Source: Peptoniphilus mikwangii (lineage in GTDB: Bacteria; Bacillota; Clostridia; Tissierellales; Peptoniphilaceae). From it: 64,000 nucleotides of DNA. The position numbers and the translations under genes are program-made. The stretch is taken from assembly GCF_000468535.1 (NCBI RefSeq), contig NZ_AUQY01000002.1:598888-662887 (forward strand). The letters are read 5' to 3'. Numbering within the stretch: position 1 is the stretch's first letter; each line of letters opens with the position of its first letter. Positions 7,584-15,438 of the stretch are shown in pieces. Below the pieces are notes generated by a model. That model had not been told where the DNA came from and made no database searches. It saw nothing but the letters and a program-made list of their open reading frames with translations.

Positions 7584-8948
7584 TTACGAAATACAACTTA
7601 CAATATTGTTTTCATATTTGTTTTCTAAAAACTTCTTTCCAACTTCCGGAAATAGAGCATAAGTTAAAACATCTTCATCACATTTTGCAAGATAACCTAT
7701 CTCATCTCTTGCCTTTTTTAAACCGTTTTCTAAATAATCTGCAGGTCTTCCTGTAATTACTTCCTTATCTCCTATGATGGATTTTCTAAATTCATCATCT
7801 ATTTCAACAGGGCTTCTTCCATACAGTCCTCTTAAATAATCTTTGATTTCAGTAGGAACCATTTTATATCTTTGTCCAATAATTACGTTAAATGCAGCTT
7901 GTGTTCCAACCATTTGACTCATTGGTGTCACAAGAGGCGGAAATCCCAAATCAGCTCTTACTCTCGGAACTTCAGCAAGTACCTGTTCATATTTTTCAAC
8001 TTGTTTCAATTGAGTAAGCTGTGAATATAAGTTGGACAACATTCCTCCCGGAACTTGATAAATCAATCCCTTAGGATCTGTAGAAAGCATCTTTACAGGA
8101 AGAGTCCCATCTGCAATATATTTTTCCTTAACTTTAACAAAATGATTTGCGATTTTTTCAAGAACTTTTACATCAAGTGAGCTCTCATATCCTGCATCTC
8201 TTACTAACATATGCAACGCTTCAGTAGACGGTTGTGATGTTCCACCTGAAAAAGGAGATATAGCAGTATCTATTACATCAACTCCCGCTTCAATTCCCTT
8301 TAGGTATGTCAAAGATCCTATACCTGTTGTTTCATGAACATGAAGTTGCAACGGAATATCCACATTCTTTTTTATCTGACTTATCAAATCATATGCAACA
8401 TAAGGTGTCAAAATTCCTGACATATCTTTTATTGCAATACTGTCTGCTCCCATCTTTTCAATTTGTTTACAAAGTTCTACATAGTACTCAATTGTATGCA
8501 CGTTTGAAACTGTATAACAAATTGTAGCTTGAGCCTCGGCTCCAAACTTTTTTGTCGCCCTTATTGAAGTTTCTAAATTTCTCAAATCATTTAATGCATC
8601 AAAAATTCTTATTATGTCAACGCCATTTTTTATAGAAAGCTCAATAAACTTTTCAACTACATCGTCCGGATAGTTTCTATAACCAAGCAAATTTTGTCCT
8701 CTAAGTAACATTTGAGTCTTTGTATTTTTAAAATTTTTCTTAATATCTCTTATTCGTTGCCAAGGATCTTCATTTAAAAACCTTATACAAGAATCAAATG
8801 TTGCTCCTCCCCAACATTCAACAGAATAATATCCCGCTTTGTCAATTTCAGGAAGTATCTCTTCAAAATCAGAATACCTCATTCTTGTTGCCATTAAGCT
8901 TTGATGTGCATCTCTAAGCACTGTTTCCATAAATTTAATCTTCTTCAT
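7584..8948 (-). CDS. oadA: oxaloacetate decarboxylase alpha / pyruvate carboxylase subunit B-type carboxyltransferase
   Basis: A DRE-TIM-type carboxyltransferase of about 454 residues. The N-terminus 'ETVLRDAHQSLMATRMR' supplies the metal-binding Asp and substrate Gln. 'SIAIKDMSG' holds the carbamylated Lys, 'LHVHETTG' the metal His pair, and 'PFSGGTSQPSTEALHML' closes the site. The protein transfers CO2 between biotin and pyruvate/oxaloacetate. It ends without the biotinyl C-terminal domain, so a separate carrier and a membrane beta subunit or biotin carboxylase must be encoded elsewhere. Two in-frame ATGs exist; the second (8948) has AGGG at 10 nt, whereas the first (8957) follows AGGGA immediately. 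It could also serve another decarboxylase complex. Confidence 0.88.
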   Translation of the reverse strand: MKKIKFMETVLRDAHQSLMATRMRYSDFEEILPEIDKAGYYSVECWGGATFDSCIRFLNEDPWQRIRDIKKNFKNTKTQMLLRGQNLLGYRNYPDDVVEKFIELSIKNGVDIIRIFDALNDLRNLETSIRATKKFGAEAQATICYTVSNVHTIEYYVELCKQIEKMGADSIAIKDMSGILTPYVAYDLISQIKKNVDIPLQLHVHETTGIGSLTYLKGIEAGVDVIDTAISPFSGGTSQPSTEALHMLVRDAGYESSLDVKVLEKIANHFVKVKEKYIADGTLPVKMLSTDPKGLIYQVPGGMLSNLYSQLTQLKQVEKYEQVLAEVPRVRADLGFPPLVTPMSQMVGTQAAFNVIIGQRYKMVPTEIKDYLRGLYGRSPVEIDDEFRKSIIGDKEVITGRPADYLENGLKKARDEIGYLAKCDEDVLTYALFPEVGKKFLENKYENNIVSCIS

Positions 8949-9021
8949 CTTTTTCATTCCCTATTTTTATAAATTTTTTTAATTTTTAATATTCCTTAAT
9001 TAGTAAAGAACTTATTTTTAT

Positions 9022-9050
9022 ATTTTAAATAGTTTTATACTCAAAGTCAA
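9022..9050 (-). promoter_or_regulatory. promoter of the carboxyltransferase gene
   Basis: Minus strand TTGACT (9045-9050), 17-bp spacer, TAAAAT (9022-9027), about 70 nt upstream of the start codon. Confidence 0.65.
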
Positions 9051-9128
9051 TAGAATTATTTAATTTTATCTATACCATATAGATGATTTTATATGATTAA
9101 AACTTTGAATTTTTTTCAAAAATTTCTA

Positions 9129-9156
9129 TTCCATTTTTATGATTATCTGTTATAAT
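9129..9156 (+). promoter_or_regulatory. probable brnQ promoter
   Basis: A perfect TATAAT (9151-9156) with a weak -35 (TTCCAT, 16-bp spacer) 35 nt upstream of the brnQ start codon. Confidence 0.45.
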
Positions 9157-9190
9157 GTTAAGAAATATTTTTAATTATAGGGGGGTTATT

Positions 9191-10468
9191 ATGAAAAAAC
9201 TTAATAACATAACGTTAGTATCTGGTCTCGCACTTTTTTCAATGTTCTTTGGTGCCGGTAATTTAATTTTTCCGCCAACTATCGGACTTGCAACTGCATC
9301 AGATTGGATAATCGCAATGATCGGCTTTTTAACTACAGGTGTGGGTTTAGTTATGATTACAGTTGTAGCTACAACCAAGGCGGGAGGTAGCATTAATAAC
9401 CTCGCCGGAAAAGTTTCACCACTTTTCGCAAAAATTTTCAGTACTGCAATAATACTATGTATAGGACCCGGACTTGCTATTCCAAGAACTGCTGCAACAT
9501 CTTATGAAATTATTCAAAGTTCTTTGATGCCAAACCTAAGTCCAATACTATCTTCAATTATATTTTTTGCTATTGTATTATTCTTCGTTGTAAATCCGAT
9601 GAATATTATTGATAGAATAGGAAAAATTTTAACACCGATGTTGTTAATAGTATTGTTTTTAATAATTTCCAAGGGAATAATTTCTCCTCTTGGAGTTCCT
9701 ACAGGTTCTAAGTCCGGCGCATTTGCCTTTTCATTTGAAGGCGGATATCAAACAATGGACGTACTTGCCGCACTTATTTTTACTACAATGATAATAAAAG
9801 GGTTTGAAAATAAAGGCATAACAGAAGTAAATCAATTAAATACCTTAACCATAAAATCAAGTTTTATAGCAGGATTTGGATTATGTATCGTATATGGAGG
9901 TTTAGTTTATATAGGAGCTACTGTAAGTTCACTCAACCTAAATGAACTTTCAAAAGTAGAACTGTTAACTTATATAACTCATACTCTTCTTGGAACAACA
10001 GGAAATGTACTTCTTGCTCTTGCAATGCTCCTTGCTTGTATAACTACAGCTATAGGTCTTCTAAGTACATCTGCGCAATATTTTACAGAGCTTACAAAAA
10101 ATAAACTAAGCTATTTGGCATTTGTAATTATATTTACATTATTCAGTGCTTACTTTGCTGTTAAAGGAGTAGAAAATATAATCGCAATATCAGCTCCAGT
10201 TCTTGTTGCACTATATCCGGTTTCTATAGTTCTTGTAATTTCAGAATTCTTTAGAAATAAAATTAAATCTAAGAATTTCTATTACGGTGCAGTACTTGGA
10301 GCATTTTATCCTACAATATTGACAATACTTTCAAGCTTTGGAGTAAGTACAGATGCAGCTTCAAAATTATTCATCGGAATACCTGATGTATATGTAGCAT
10401 TTAACTGGATTCTACCGTCAATAGTATTAGCTTTTGTATTTAATCTATTTGGTAAAAAATCGAAATAA
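9191..10468 (+). CDS. brnQ: branched-chain amino acid transporter (LIVCS family)
   Basis: A 425-residue, highly hydrophobic protein with about 12 predicted transmembrane segments. The N-terminus 'LALFSMFFGAGNLIFPPTIGL' and the 'IGPGLAIPRTAATSYE' segment are diagnostic of BrnQ-type Na+- or H+-coupled Leu/Ile/Val carriers of the cytoplasmic membrane. The ATG at 9191 follows a very strong AGGGGGG at 7 nt; a longer frame from 9155 would start inside the -10 box and is rejected. It is monocistronic, with its own promoter and terminator. No T-box or other leader is seen. Confidence 0.93.
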   Translation: MKKLNNITLVSGLALFSMFFGAGNLIFPPTIGLATASDWIIAMIGFLTTGVGLVMITVVATTKAGGSINNLAGKVSPLFAKIFSTAIILCIGPGLAIPRTAATSYEIIQSSLMPNLSPILSSIIFFAIVLFFVVNPMNIIDRIGKILTPMLLIVLFLIISKGIISPLGVPTGSKSGAFAFSFEGGYQTMDVLAALIFTTMIIKGFENKGITEVNQLNTLTIKSSFIAGFGLCIVYGGLVYIGATVSSLNLNELSKVELLTYITHTLLGTTGNVLLALAMLLACITTAIGLLSTSAQYFTELTKNKLSYLAFVIIFTLFSAYFAVKGVENIIAISAPVLVALYPVSIVLVISEFFRNKIKSKNFYYGAVLGAFYPTILTILSSFGVSTDAASKLFIGIPDVYVAFNWILPSIVLAFVFNLFGKKSK

Positions 10469-10473
10469 AATAT

Positions 10474-10509
10474 AAAAAAACAAGCAAATATATATTTGCT
10501 TGTTTTTTT
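10474..10509. terminator. bidirectional terminator between brnQ and yqeB
   Basis: A 12-bp stem (ACAAGCAAATAT / ATATTTGCTTGT) flanked by A7 and T7 lies between convergent genes. It reaches into the last codon of yqeB. Confidence 0.9.
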
Positions 10510-11296
10510 ATATTTTATTTAACATTATAGCTTCGAGAACCGCTCCTCCTACAGCTCTTGCCTTATCAGATATTGTATTGTAATTCGTATCCGTTCTTGG
10601 ATCTACATCTCCTATTTTCATTCCTGTAAATACAATTGAATTATTTCTTATAATCCCCCTAAGAACTCCTCCAAGCTTAGATCTGATTTCTTTTCCGTCT
10701 ACAGTTGCAACAATTTCTCCTTCTTTTACAACATCTCCTATGTCACATCTGTTTTTTATAATTCCCTTTCCGGGTGAGTATAGCACTCTCTGTGTAGTAT
10801 ATCCCATTATATTCCCGGGATTCCCCGTATTTTCCTCAGCAAATCCGTCAAATATAAGTCTACCTAAATTATGCCCCCTGTTTGTTTCAACTACAATATC
10901 AACATCTACTCCTGCACAAAATCCGGGTCCCAATGCAATTGTTCGATCTGCCATACTTTTATTTGTTCCGAGATTCTTTTTAGCAAGAATTGCATCTACC
11001 AAAAAATTCGCTTTTATTTCTCTTAATATTTCACAATTCGGATCTATTTTTATCGGAACTATATTTTTATTCCAACAATCCTCTATCTGTTCTATAGTTG
11101 AAACTTTTTTCGCAACAACATCCTCAACTCTATGTTCTCCTGCATAAATTGCATCTGATAATGCAACTGTTCTTCTTATTGCAGTAGGTCTTTCTACCTC
11201 AAGAATGACAACTTTAAATCCCGTTCTATATAACTTTTGTATAGAGCCTGTTGCAATATCTCCTCCGCCTCTTACAACTACAATATTATTTTTCAT
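10508..11296 (-). CDS. yqeB: selenium-dependent molybdenum hydroxylase accessory protein YqeB
   Basis: A 262-residue member of the EF2563/YqeB family. The Rossmann-like N-terminus 'VVRGGGDIATGSIQKLYRTGFKVVILEVE' and the signatures 'RRTVALSDAIYAGEH' and 'MADRTIALGPGFCAGVDVDIVVETNRGH' are characteristic, and the C-terminal half resembles a lipoyl-like fold. In genomes with selenium-dependent molybdenum hydroxylases this family travels with YqeC, MocA-like and XdhC proteins, exactly as here. The biochemical role is thought to be cofactor maturation and is not firmly established. It is last in the unit and overlaps mocA by 11 bp. Confidence 0.9.
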   Translation of the reverse strand: MKNNIVVVRGGGDIATGSIQKLYRTGFKVVILEVERPTAIRRTVALSDAIYAGEHRVEDVVAKKVSTIEQIEDCWNKNIVPIKIDPNCEILREIKANFLVDAILAKKNLGTNKSMADRTIALGPGFCAGVDVDIVVETNRGHNLGRLIFDGFAEENTGNPGNIMGYTTQRVLYSPGKGIIKNRCDIGDVVKEGEIVATVDGKEIRSKLGGVLRGIIRNNSIVFTGMKIGDVDPRTDTNYNTISDKARAVGGAVLEAIMLNKI

Positions 11297-11861
11297 ATTT
11301 CACCGCTATCCTATAATCTTCTTTATCATCAATATCAAAATATTCATATTCTCTTTCGATAAATACTCCTTGTGAATTTTCTTTATCTATTAATTTAACT
11401 CCTCCCTCGTCAAAAGAAAGTTTTAATAATTCATCTTTGTATTTTGTAGGAAATATAACCGGAGTTCCCATTTTATTCCCATATACGGGATATGTTATGA
11501 GTTTATTATTTTTTTTGAATTTTGATACTATTTCATCTATTGTCTCAATACTTAAAAATGGTTGATCACATACAAAAAACATATATCCATCTACATTTTG
11601 AGTATTACTTATTCCTATTTTTATAGACTCGCTCTTGCCCACAATTGCATTCTTATTTTTATATGCTCTAATACCTTTTTCTTGAGAATATCTTATAATT
11701 TCCTCATCATTGCTGACTATTATTTTATCTTCAAAGTCATATTTATAAATCAAGTCAACTGTATATTCAAAAATTTTTTTATTATTTATATTTAATTTCA
11801 ACTTATTTTCACCCATTCTGCGTGAAAATCCGCTTGCCATAATTATTGCACCGAGTTTCAT
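11286..11861 (-). CDS. mocA: MocA/MobA-like molybdenum cofactor nucleotidyltransferase
   Basis: A 191-residue GT-A fold nucleotidyltransferase. The N-terminal 'IIMASGFSRRMGENKLKL' is the (S/A)xRMGxxKL nucleotide-binding loop, and 'FFVCDQPFLS' carries the metal-binding Asp of the MobA/MocA family. MocA attaches CMP to molybdopterin to give molybdopterin cytosine dinucleotide, the cofactor form used by xanthine-dehydrogenase-type enzymes. The location between yqeC and yqeB supports this role over GMP transfer (MobA) or CTP transfer in other pathways. Confidence 0.85.
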   Translation of the reverse strand: MKLGAIIMASGFSRRMGENKLKLNINNKKIFEYTVDLIYKYDFEDKIIVSNDEEIIRYSQEKGIRAYKNKNAIVGKSESIKIGISNTQNVDGYMFFVCDQPFLSIETIDEIVSKFKKNNKLITYPVYGNKMGTPVIFPTKYKDELLKLSFDEGGVKLIDKENSQGVFIEREYEYFDIDDKEDYRIAVKYEK

Positions 11862-11873
11862 ACTACCACCAAC

Positions 11874-12572
11874 TTATCCGTACCTAAAATTAATATCCTT
11901 ATTATATTTTTCTAAATAAGATATTAAATCTCTTGCTTTATCCCTATTTTCATTACTATTACACTGGTTAAAAAATATATACTTTTCTCCAATAGCTCCT
12001 TTAAAAATTCCATCCTTACTTTGAATTATATTATTTATTACATTAAATGTAAGCTTTGACTTAAATCCAAATTTCATTTTAAATATCTCGGAATTAAATA
12101 TTAAACTATCATCCACTTCTGTATCAACATATTTTATCGGAATTATTCCTATAGTTTTATTAGTCCCCGCTAAAACAACAGGTTCATGATCTCTCCATGC
12201 TTTAAGCGGTAAACGTTTTGAACCGTCAGCTTCTATTAATATATAGTCAAAATGCTCGGCTACCTGATTTAACATTTTCTCATCTATGGAATTTATCTTT
12301 CCGTTTGAAATCCCATTGCCGGCAACTGCAAGGCTAAATTCTTCTCTATTATTTAAAATATTTCTAATATCTTCAAAAAACTTTTCACCTTTCTCCAAAT
12401 TATCAGGAACCCCTATTTTTGTAGATGTTGTAACTAAAACTTTTCCATTATCTTTAAGTTCTCTTGCTAATTTAAAAATAGTAGTTGTTTTCCCGCCGCT
12501 ACCATTAAATGAAATTATATCTTTTTTTCCAACATCAAATAATTGTTTTAGCATTCCATCATCTCTTTTCAT
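11874..12572 (-). CDS. yqeC: selenium-dependent hydroxylase accessory protein YqeC
   Basis: A 232-residue P-loop protein. 'SFNGSGGKTTTIFKLARELK' near the N-terminus is a Walker A motif, 'VTTSTKIGVP' follows, and 'ILIEADGSKRLPLKAWRDHEPV' is the family's Walker B-like signature. YqeC proteins accompany selenium-dependent molybdenum hydroxylases and are thought to act in labile selenium or cofactor insertion; the reaction is unproven. The ATG at 12572 overlaps the upstream stop as TGATG. An upstream TTG (12575) and an internal ATG seven codons in are alternatives. Confidence 0.85.
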   Translation of the reverse strand: MKRDDGMLKQLFDVGKKDIISFNGSGGKTTTIFKLARELKDNGKVLVTTSTKIGVPDNLEKGEKFFEDIRNILNNREEFSLAVAGNGISNGKINSIDEKMLNQVAEHFDYILIEADGSKRLPLKAWRDHEPVVLAGTNKTIGIIPIKYVDTEVDDSLIFNSEIFKMKFGFKSKLTFNVINNIIQSKDGIFKGAIGEKYIFFNQCNSNENRDKARDLISYLEKYNKDINFRYG

Positions 12573-13447
12573 CAAATGTAAAAAATCTCTTCAAAATTAT
12601 TTATTATATATGGCTTTGTTCTCTCTAAAAACAGTTCATACTTTTTTAAAAAAGCTTTACCCTGCGCAGTAATTTTACTTTCTCCACCACCGGAACCGCC
12701 TGATTTTCTATCTACAACCGTAAAACCAAGTTCTTTTTCCATAGTATTTATCATATTCCATGCTTTTGAATATGATATATTCATTGCACTTACAGCAGCC
12801 TTCACAGATCCTGTATCTTCAATCAATTTTAAAAGTCTTGATGTGCCGGGTCCGAAGAACTTCTCATCCCTCGCTATTGTAAGCTTTATTTGGCATCTGA
12901 GCGGTGTTTCCTCAAATACAATATCATTTTGATTTTTCAATATATCCCTATCGTCTAAATCAACAAAATTCCAATCAACTCTAATTCTTTGAAAACTCTC
13001 TATTAAAAAATTATTCTTTACATCAATTTTAGGAAATTCTTTTAACGGAAGTAATGCAACATTCCCCTGCATATTTTTATAGTATCCTATTGCAAAAGTT
13101 CCATAGCTAAGCAATTTTTTTATACTGTCTATACTGAATAAATTTGACCGTACAGATGTATATAACACTCTGTCATATTCTTTATTTATATTTTTCATAG
13201 CATATATTTCACTTTCAAATTCACTATGCTTTTTATAATTTTCATCGTATATCAATATTGCATCGCTTTTTTCAAGTTCAGATGATATGTCTGCATAATT
13301 TTCCCCAACTAATATATATACATCATCAACCCCTGCCGATTTTATCGCATATAAAATTTTCCTTATATTTGATATATTTTTTAAACTCTTAAGTGCAAGC
13401 TCACTTCCCTTTGGACTTCTTGAATTTATTAAGGCACAAGTTTTCAT
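12572..13447 (-). CDS. MobA-like domain fused to a ModE-type HTH domain
   Basis: A 291-residue two-domain protein. Residues 1-190 look like a degenerate nucleotidyltransferase: 'INSRSPKGSELALKSL' replaces the RMGxxK loop, followed by 'SAGVDDVYILVG' and 'LPLKEFPKID' strands. Residues 195-280 are a ModE-like winged helix ('GPGTSRLLKLIEDTGSVKAAVSAMNISYSKAWNMINTMEKELG', then 'GGSGGGESKITAQGKAFLKKY'). The protein probably binds DNA and regulates the molybdenum hydroxylase genes, with the N-terminal domain sensing a nucleotide or cofactor intermediate. That sensing role is an inference. It lies second in the unit, 13 nt after xdhC. Confidence 0.8.
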   Translation of the reverse strand: MKTCALINSRSPKGSELALKSLKNISNIRKILYAIKSAGVDDVYILVGENYADISSELEKSDAILIYDENYKKHSEFESEIYAMKNINKEYDRVLYTSVRSNLFSIDSIKKLLSYGTFAIGYYKNMQGNVALLPLKEFPKIDVKNNFLIESFQRIRVDWNFVDLDDRDILKNQNDIVFEETPLRCQIKLTIARDEKFFGPGTSRLLKLIEDTGSVKAAVSAMNISYSKAWNMINTMEKELGFTVVDRKSGGSGGGESKITAQGKAFLKKYELFLERTKPYIINNFEEIFYI

Positions 13448-13460
13448 CTTAATCCCTCCA

Positions 13461-14414
13461 CTATCTGTTTCTAAATTTTTCTATTATCTGAGCAGCTATG
13501 CTTATTGATATTTCTTCAGGCGTTTGTGCACCTATACTCAATCCTATCGGAGAATGTACTCTATTTATCAAAGATTCATCGTACTTTCCCCTAATACTGT
13601 TAAACATTATTTCCGCTTTTTTCCTACTTCCTATTATCCCTATATAGTAAGGTCTTTTTTCAAGCATCTTAACTAAAATTTCTCTATCCGACTTATGGCC
13701 TCTTGTCAATATACAAACATAATCATTTTCTGTTATTTCTAAATTTTCTAAATCAAAATAATTTAACAGTATCCTTTTTGAATTTGGAAAGTCCTCTTCT
13801 TTTAAAAACTCCTCTCTGTCCTCAATAACTATTGTCTCCAAATTCAAATAATTTAGAATTGGAACCAATGCCTTTGAAACATGTCCCCCACCAAAAATAA
13901 AAACTTTAAATTTGTCTTCAATTTTAATTTTGAAATCGCATTCTATTTTCTCATTTATTTCACTTCTTGTAAATTGATAGACTTCGTCTTCAATTTCTAC
14001 TGAAAATCCGGCATTCCCCTTAGTCGAATATAATAAATTGACATCTTTATTTTTATACTCTTCTATTATTTTTAAAAAATATTCTCCTGCAAGAAAATCA
14101 TCAGGTGATACATATTCAAAGTGAATTATATTTACTCCCCCACATATCATACCTATGCTCTCCGCATCATTATTTGTGAGTACGTACTTATGATTGTCAC
14201 TCTTCTCATCTAAAATTAATTTTTTTGAAAATTCAATAGCTTCATATTCCGCCGCTCCGCCACCAATGGTTCCAATGTCAAGTCCTCTTTCAGTAACTAT
14301 CATGGAAGTTCCCTCTTCTCTCGGTGATGAACCGTTTTTATAAATTATAGTTGCAATTACAAACGGAGTCTTATAAGAAAACAACTCCGACGCTCTATTA
14401 ATCAATTCAATCAT
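13461..14414 (-). CDS. xdhC: XdhC family molybdenum cofactor insertion protein
   Basis: A 317-residue XdhC/CoxI protein. The N-terminal domain has 'IYKNGSSPREEGTSMIVTERGLDIGTIGGGAAEYEAIE' and 'GMICGGVNIIHFE'. The C-terminal Rossmann domain has 'VFIFGGGHVSKALVPIL', 'TRGHKSDREIL' and 'YYIGIIGSRKKAEIM', ending 'HSPIGLSIGAQTPEEISISIAAQII'. Family members bind the sulfurated molybdopterin cofactor and insert it into xanthine-dehydrogenase-type enzymes. It heads the five-gene accessory unit; GGGGAT precedes the ATG. No hydroxylase structural gene is present in the window. Confidence 0.92.
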   Translation of the reverse strand: MIELINRASELFSYKTPFVIATIIYKNGSSPREEGTSMIVTERGLDIGTIGGGAAEYEAIEFSKKLILDEKSDNHKYVLTNNDAESIGMICGGVNIIHFEYVSPDDFLAGEYFLKIIEEYKNKDVNLLYSTKGNAGFSVEIEDEVYQFTRSEINEKIECDFKIKIEDKFKVFIFGGGHVSKALVPILNYLNLETIVIEDREEFLKEEDFPNSKRILLNYFDLENLEITENDYVCILTRGHKSDREILVKMLEKRPYYIGIIGSRKKAEIMFNSIRGKYDESLINRVHSPIGLSIGAQTPEEISISIAAQIIEKFRNR

Positions 14415-14497
14415 TTTTTATCCCCACTTAAACATACTATTTTAAATACAATACACTACTTATAAGTATAACAAATTTGAAATTTTTTAAAAGTTTT

Positions 14498-14526
14498 TTT
14501 GCAAAGATATACGTTTGATTTATAAT
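14498..14526 (+). promoter_or_regulatory. promoter of the YpfJ-type metallopeptidase gene
   Basis: TTTGCA (14498-14503), 17-bp spacer, TATAAT (14521-14526), about 60 nt upstream of the start codon, in the divergent region with xdhC. Confidence 0.6.
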
Positions 14527-14586
14527 GATAGATTTTAAAATACTATTATGATATTATGATGTAAACTAATATAAGAGGAGATTATT

Positions 14587-15411
14587 ATGAAATGGCAGGG
14601 AAGAAAAGAAAATAAAAATGTAATAAAAGGTTCAAGAGTTCTAACACCGCTTGGAGGCGTCGGGCTTTTAATTTTAATGATAATTTTCTATCTACTTGGA
14701 GGTAATCCCTTGGAAGTTTTAAATAACACCGATTCATCATCTATTTCAATTGAGGAAAATACAGAAGTAAATAAAAAGTTGGAAAATTTTTTAAGTGTAA
14801 TCCTTACAGATACAACAGATATATGGAATGAAATTTTTAACCGAAACTCTCTTACTTACAGAGAACCTAAACTAGTACTATATAATAGTTCAATTCAAAG
14901 TAAATGCGGAAACTCAACATCAAATATGGGACCTTTTTATTGCCCGAAAGATGAATCAATTTATATTGATGTAAGTTTTTATAATGATTTAAAATCTAAG
15001 TACAATAAGCTCGGAGAATTTTCATTTGCATATGTTCTTGCTCATGAAGTAGGTCACCATGTCCAAAAACAGCTTGGAACGTTGGAACAAGTATATGAAC
15101 TGAAAAATCAGCTGCCCGAAAAAGAATTTAATAAATATATTGTGAAACTTGAACTTCAAGCTGATTATTTTGCAGGTGTGTTTGCACACTATGTACAAAA
15201 TGCAGGATATTTAAAAGAAGATGATATTAAAGATATTATAAATGCCACAACGTATGTCGGATATGATAGAATACAACAGCAAACTGTAGAGAGTGTTATT
15301 CCTGATACATTTACCTACGGAACAAGTGAGCAAAGAATACAATGGTTTAAAAAAGGTTTAAAATATGGTGATATTAATCACGAAAATATATTTAATGATT
15401 CTGAATTATAA
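14587..15411 (+). CDS. ypfJ: YpfJ family neutral zinc metallopeptidase
   Basis: A 274-residue membrane-anchored protein. One transmembrane segment (about residues 19-36, 'GGVGLLILMIIFYLLGG') is followed by an extracytoplasmic domain with the zinc motif 'AHEVGHHVQ' (HExxH) and, downstream, 'LELQADYFAGVFAHY', the usual third-ligand region. Two cysteines ('KCGNSTSNMGPFYCP') may form a disulfide, as in the family. The substrate is unknown. AGAGGAG precedes the ATG. The gene stands alone between the xdhC unit and the convergent flavoprotein gene. Confidence 0.88.
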   Translation: MKWQGRKENKNVIKGSRVLTPLGGVGLLILMIIFYLLGGNPLEVLNNTDSSSISIEENTEVNKKLENFLSVILTDTTDIWNEIFNRNSLTYREPKLVLYNSSIQSKCGNSTSNMGPFYCPKDESIYIDVSFYNDLKSKYNKLGEFSFAYVLAHEVGHHVQKQLGTLEQVYELKNQLPEKEFNKYIVKLELQADYFAGVFAHYVQNAGYLKEDDIKDIINATTYVGYDRIQQQTVESVIPDTFTYGTSEQRIQWFKKGLKYGDINHENIFNDSEL

Positions 15412-15413
15412 AA

Positions 15414-15438
15414 AAGGCACTGTCGTGCCTTATTTTTT
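15414..15438. terminator. bidirectional terminator
   Basis: Stem AAGGCAC / GTGCCTT with a 4-nt loop, flanked by A5 upstream and ATTTTTTT downstream. It ends both the metallopeptidase gene and the long leftward operon whose last gene it overlaps. Confidence 0.88.
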
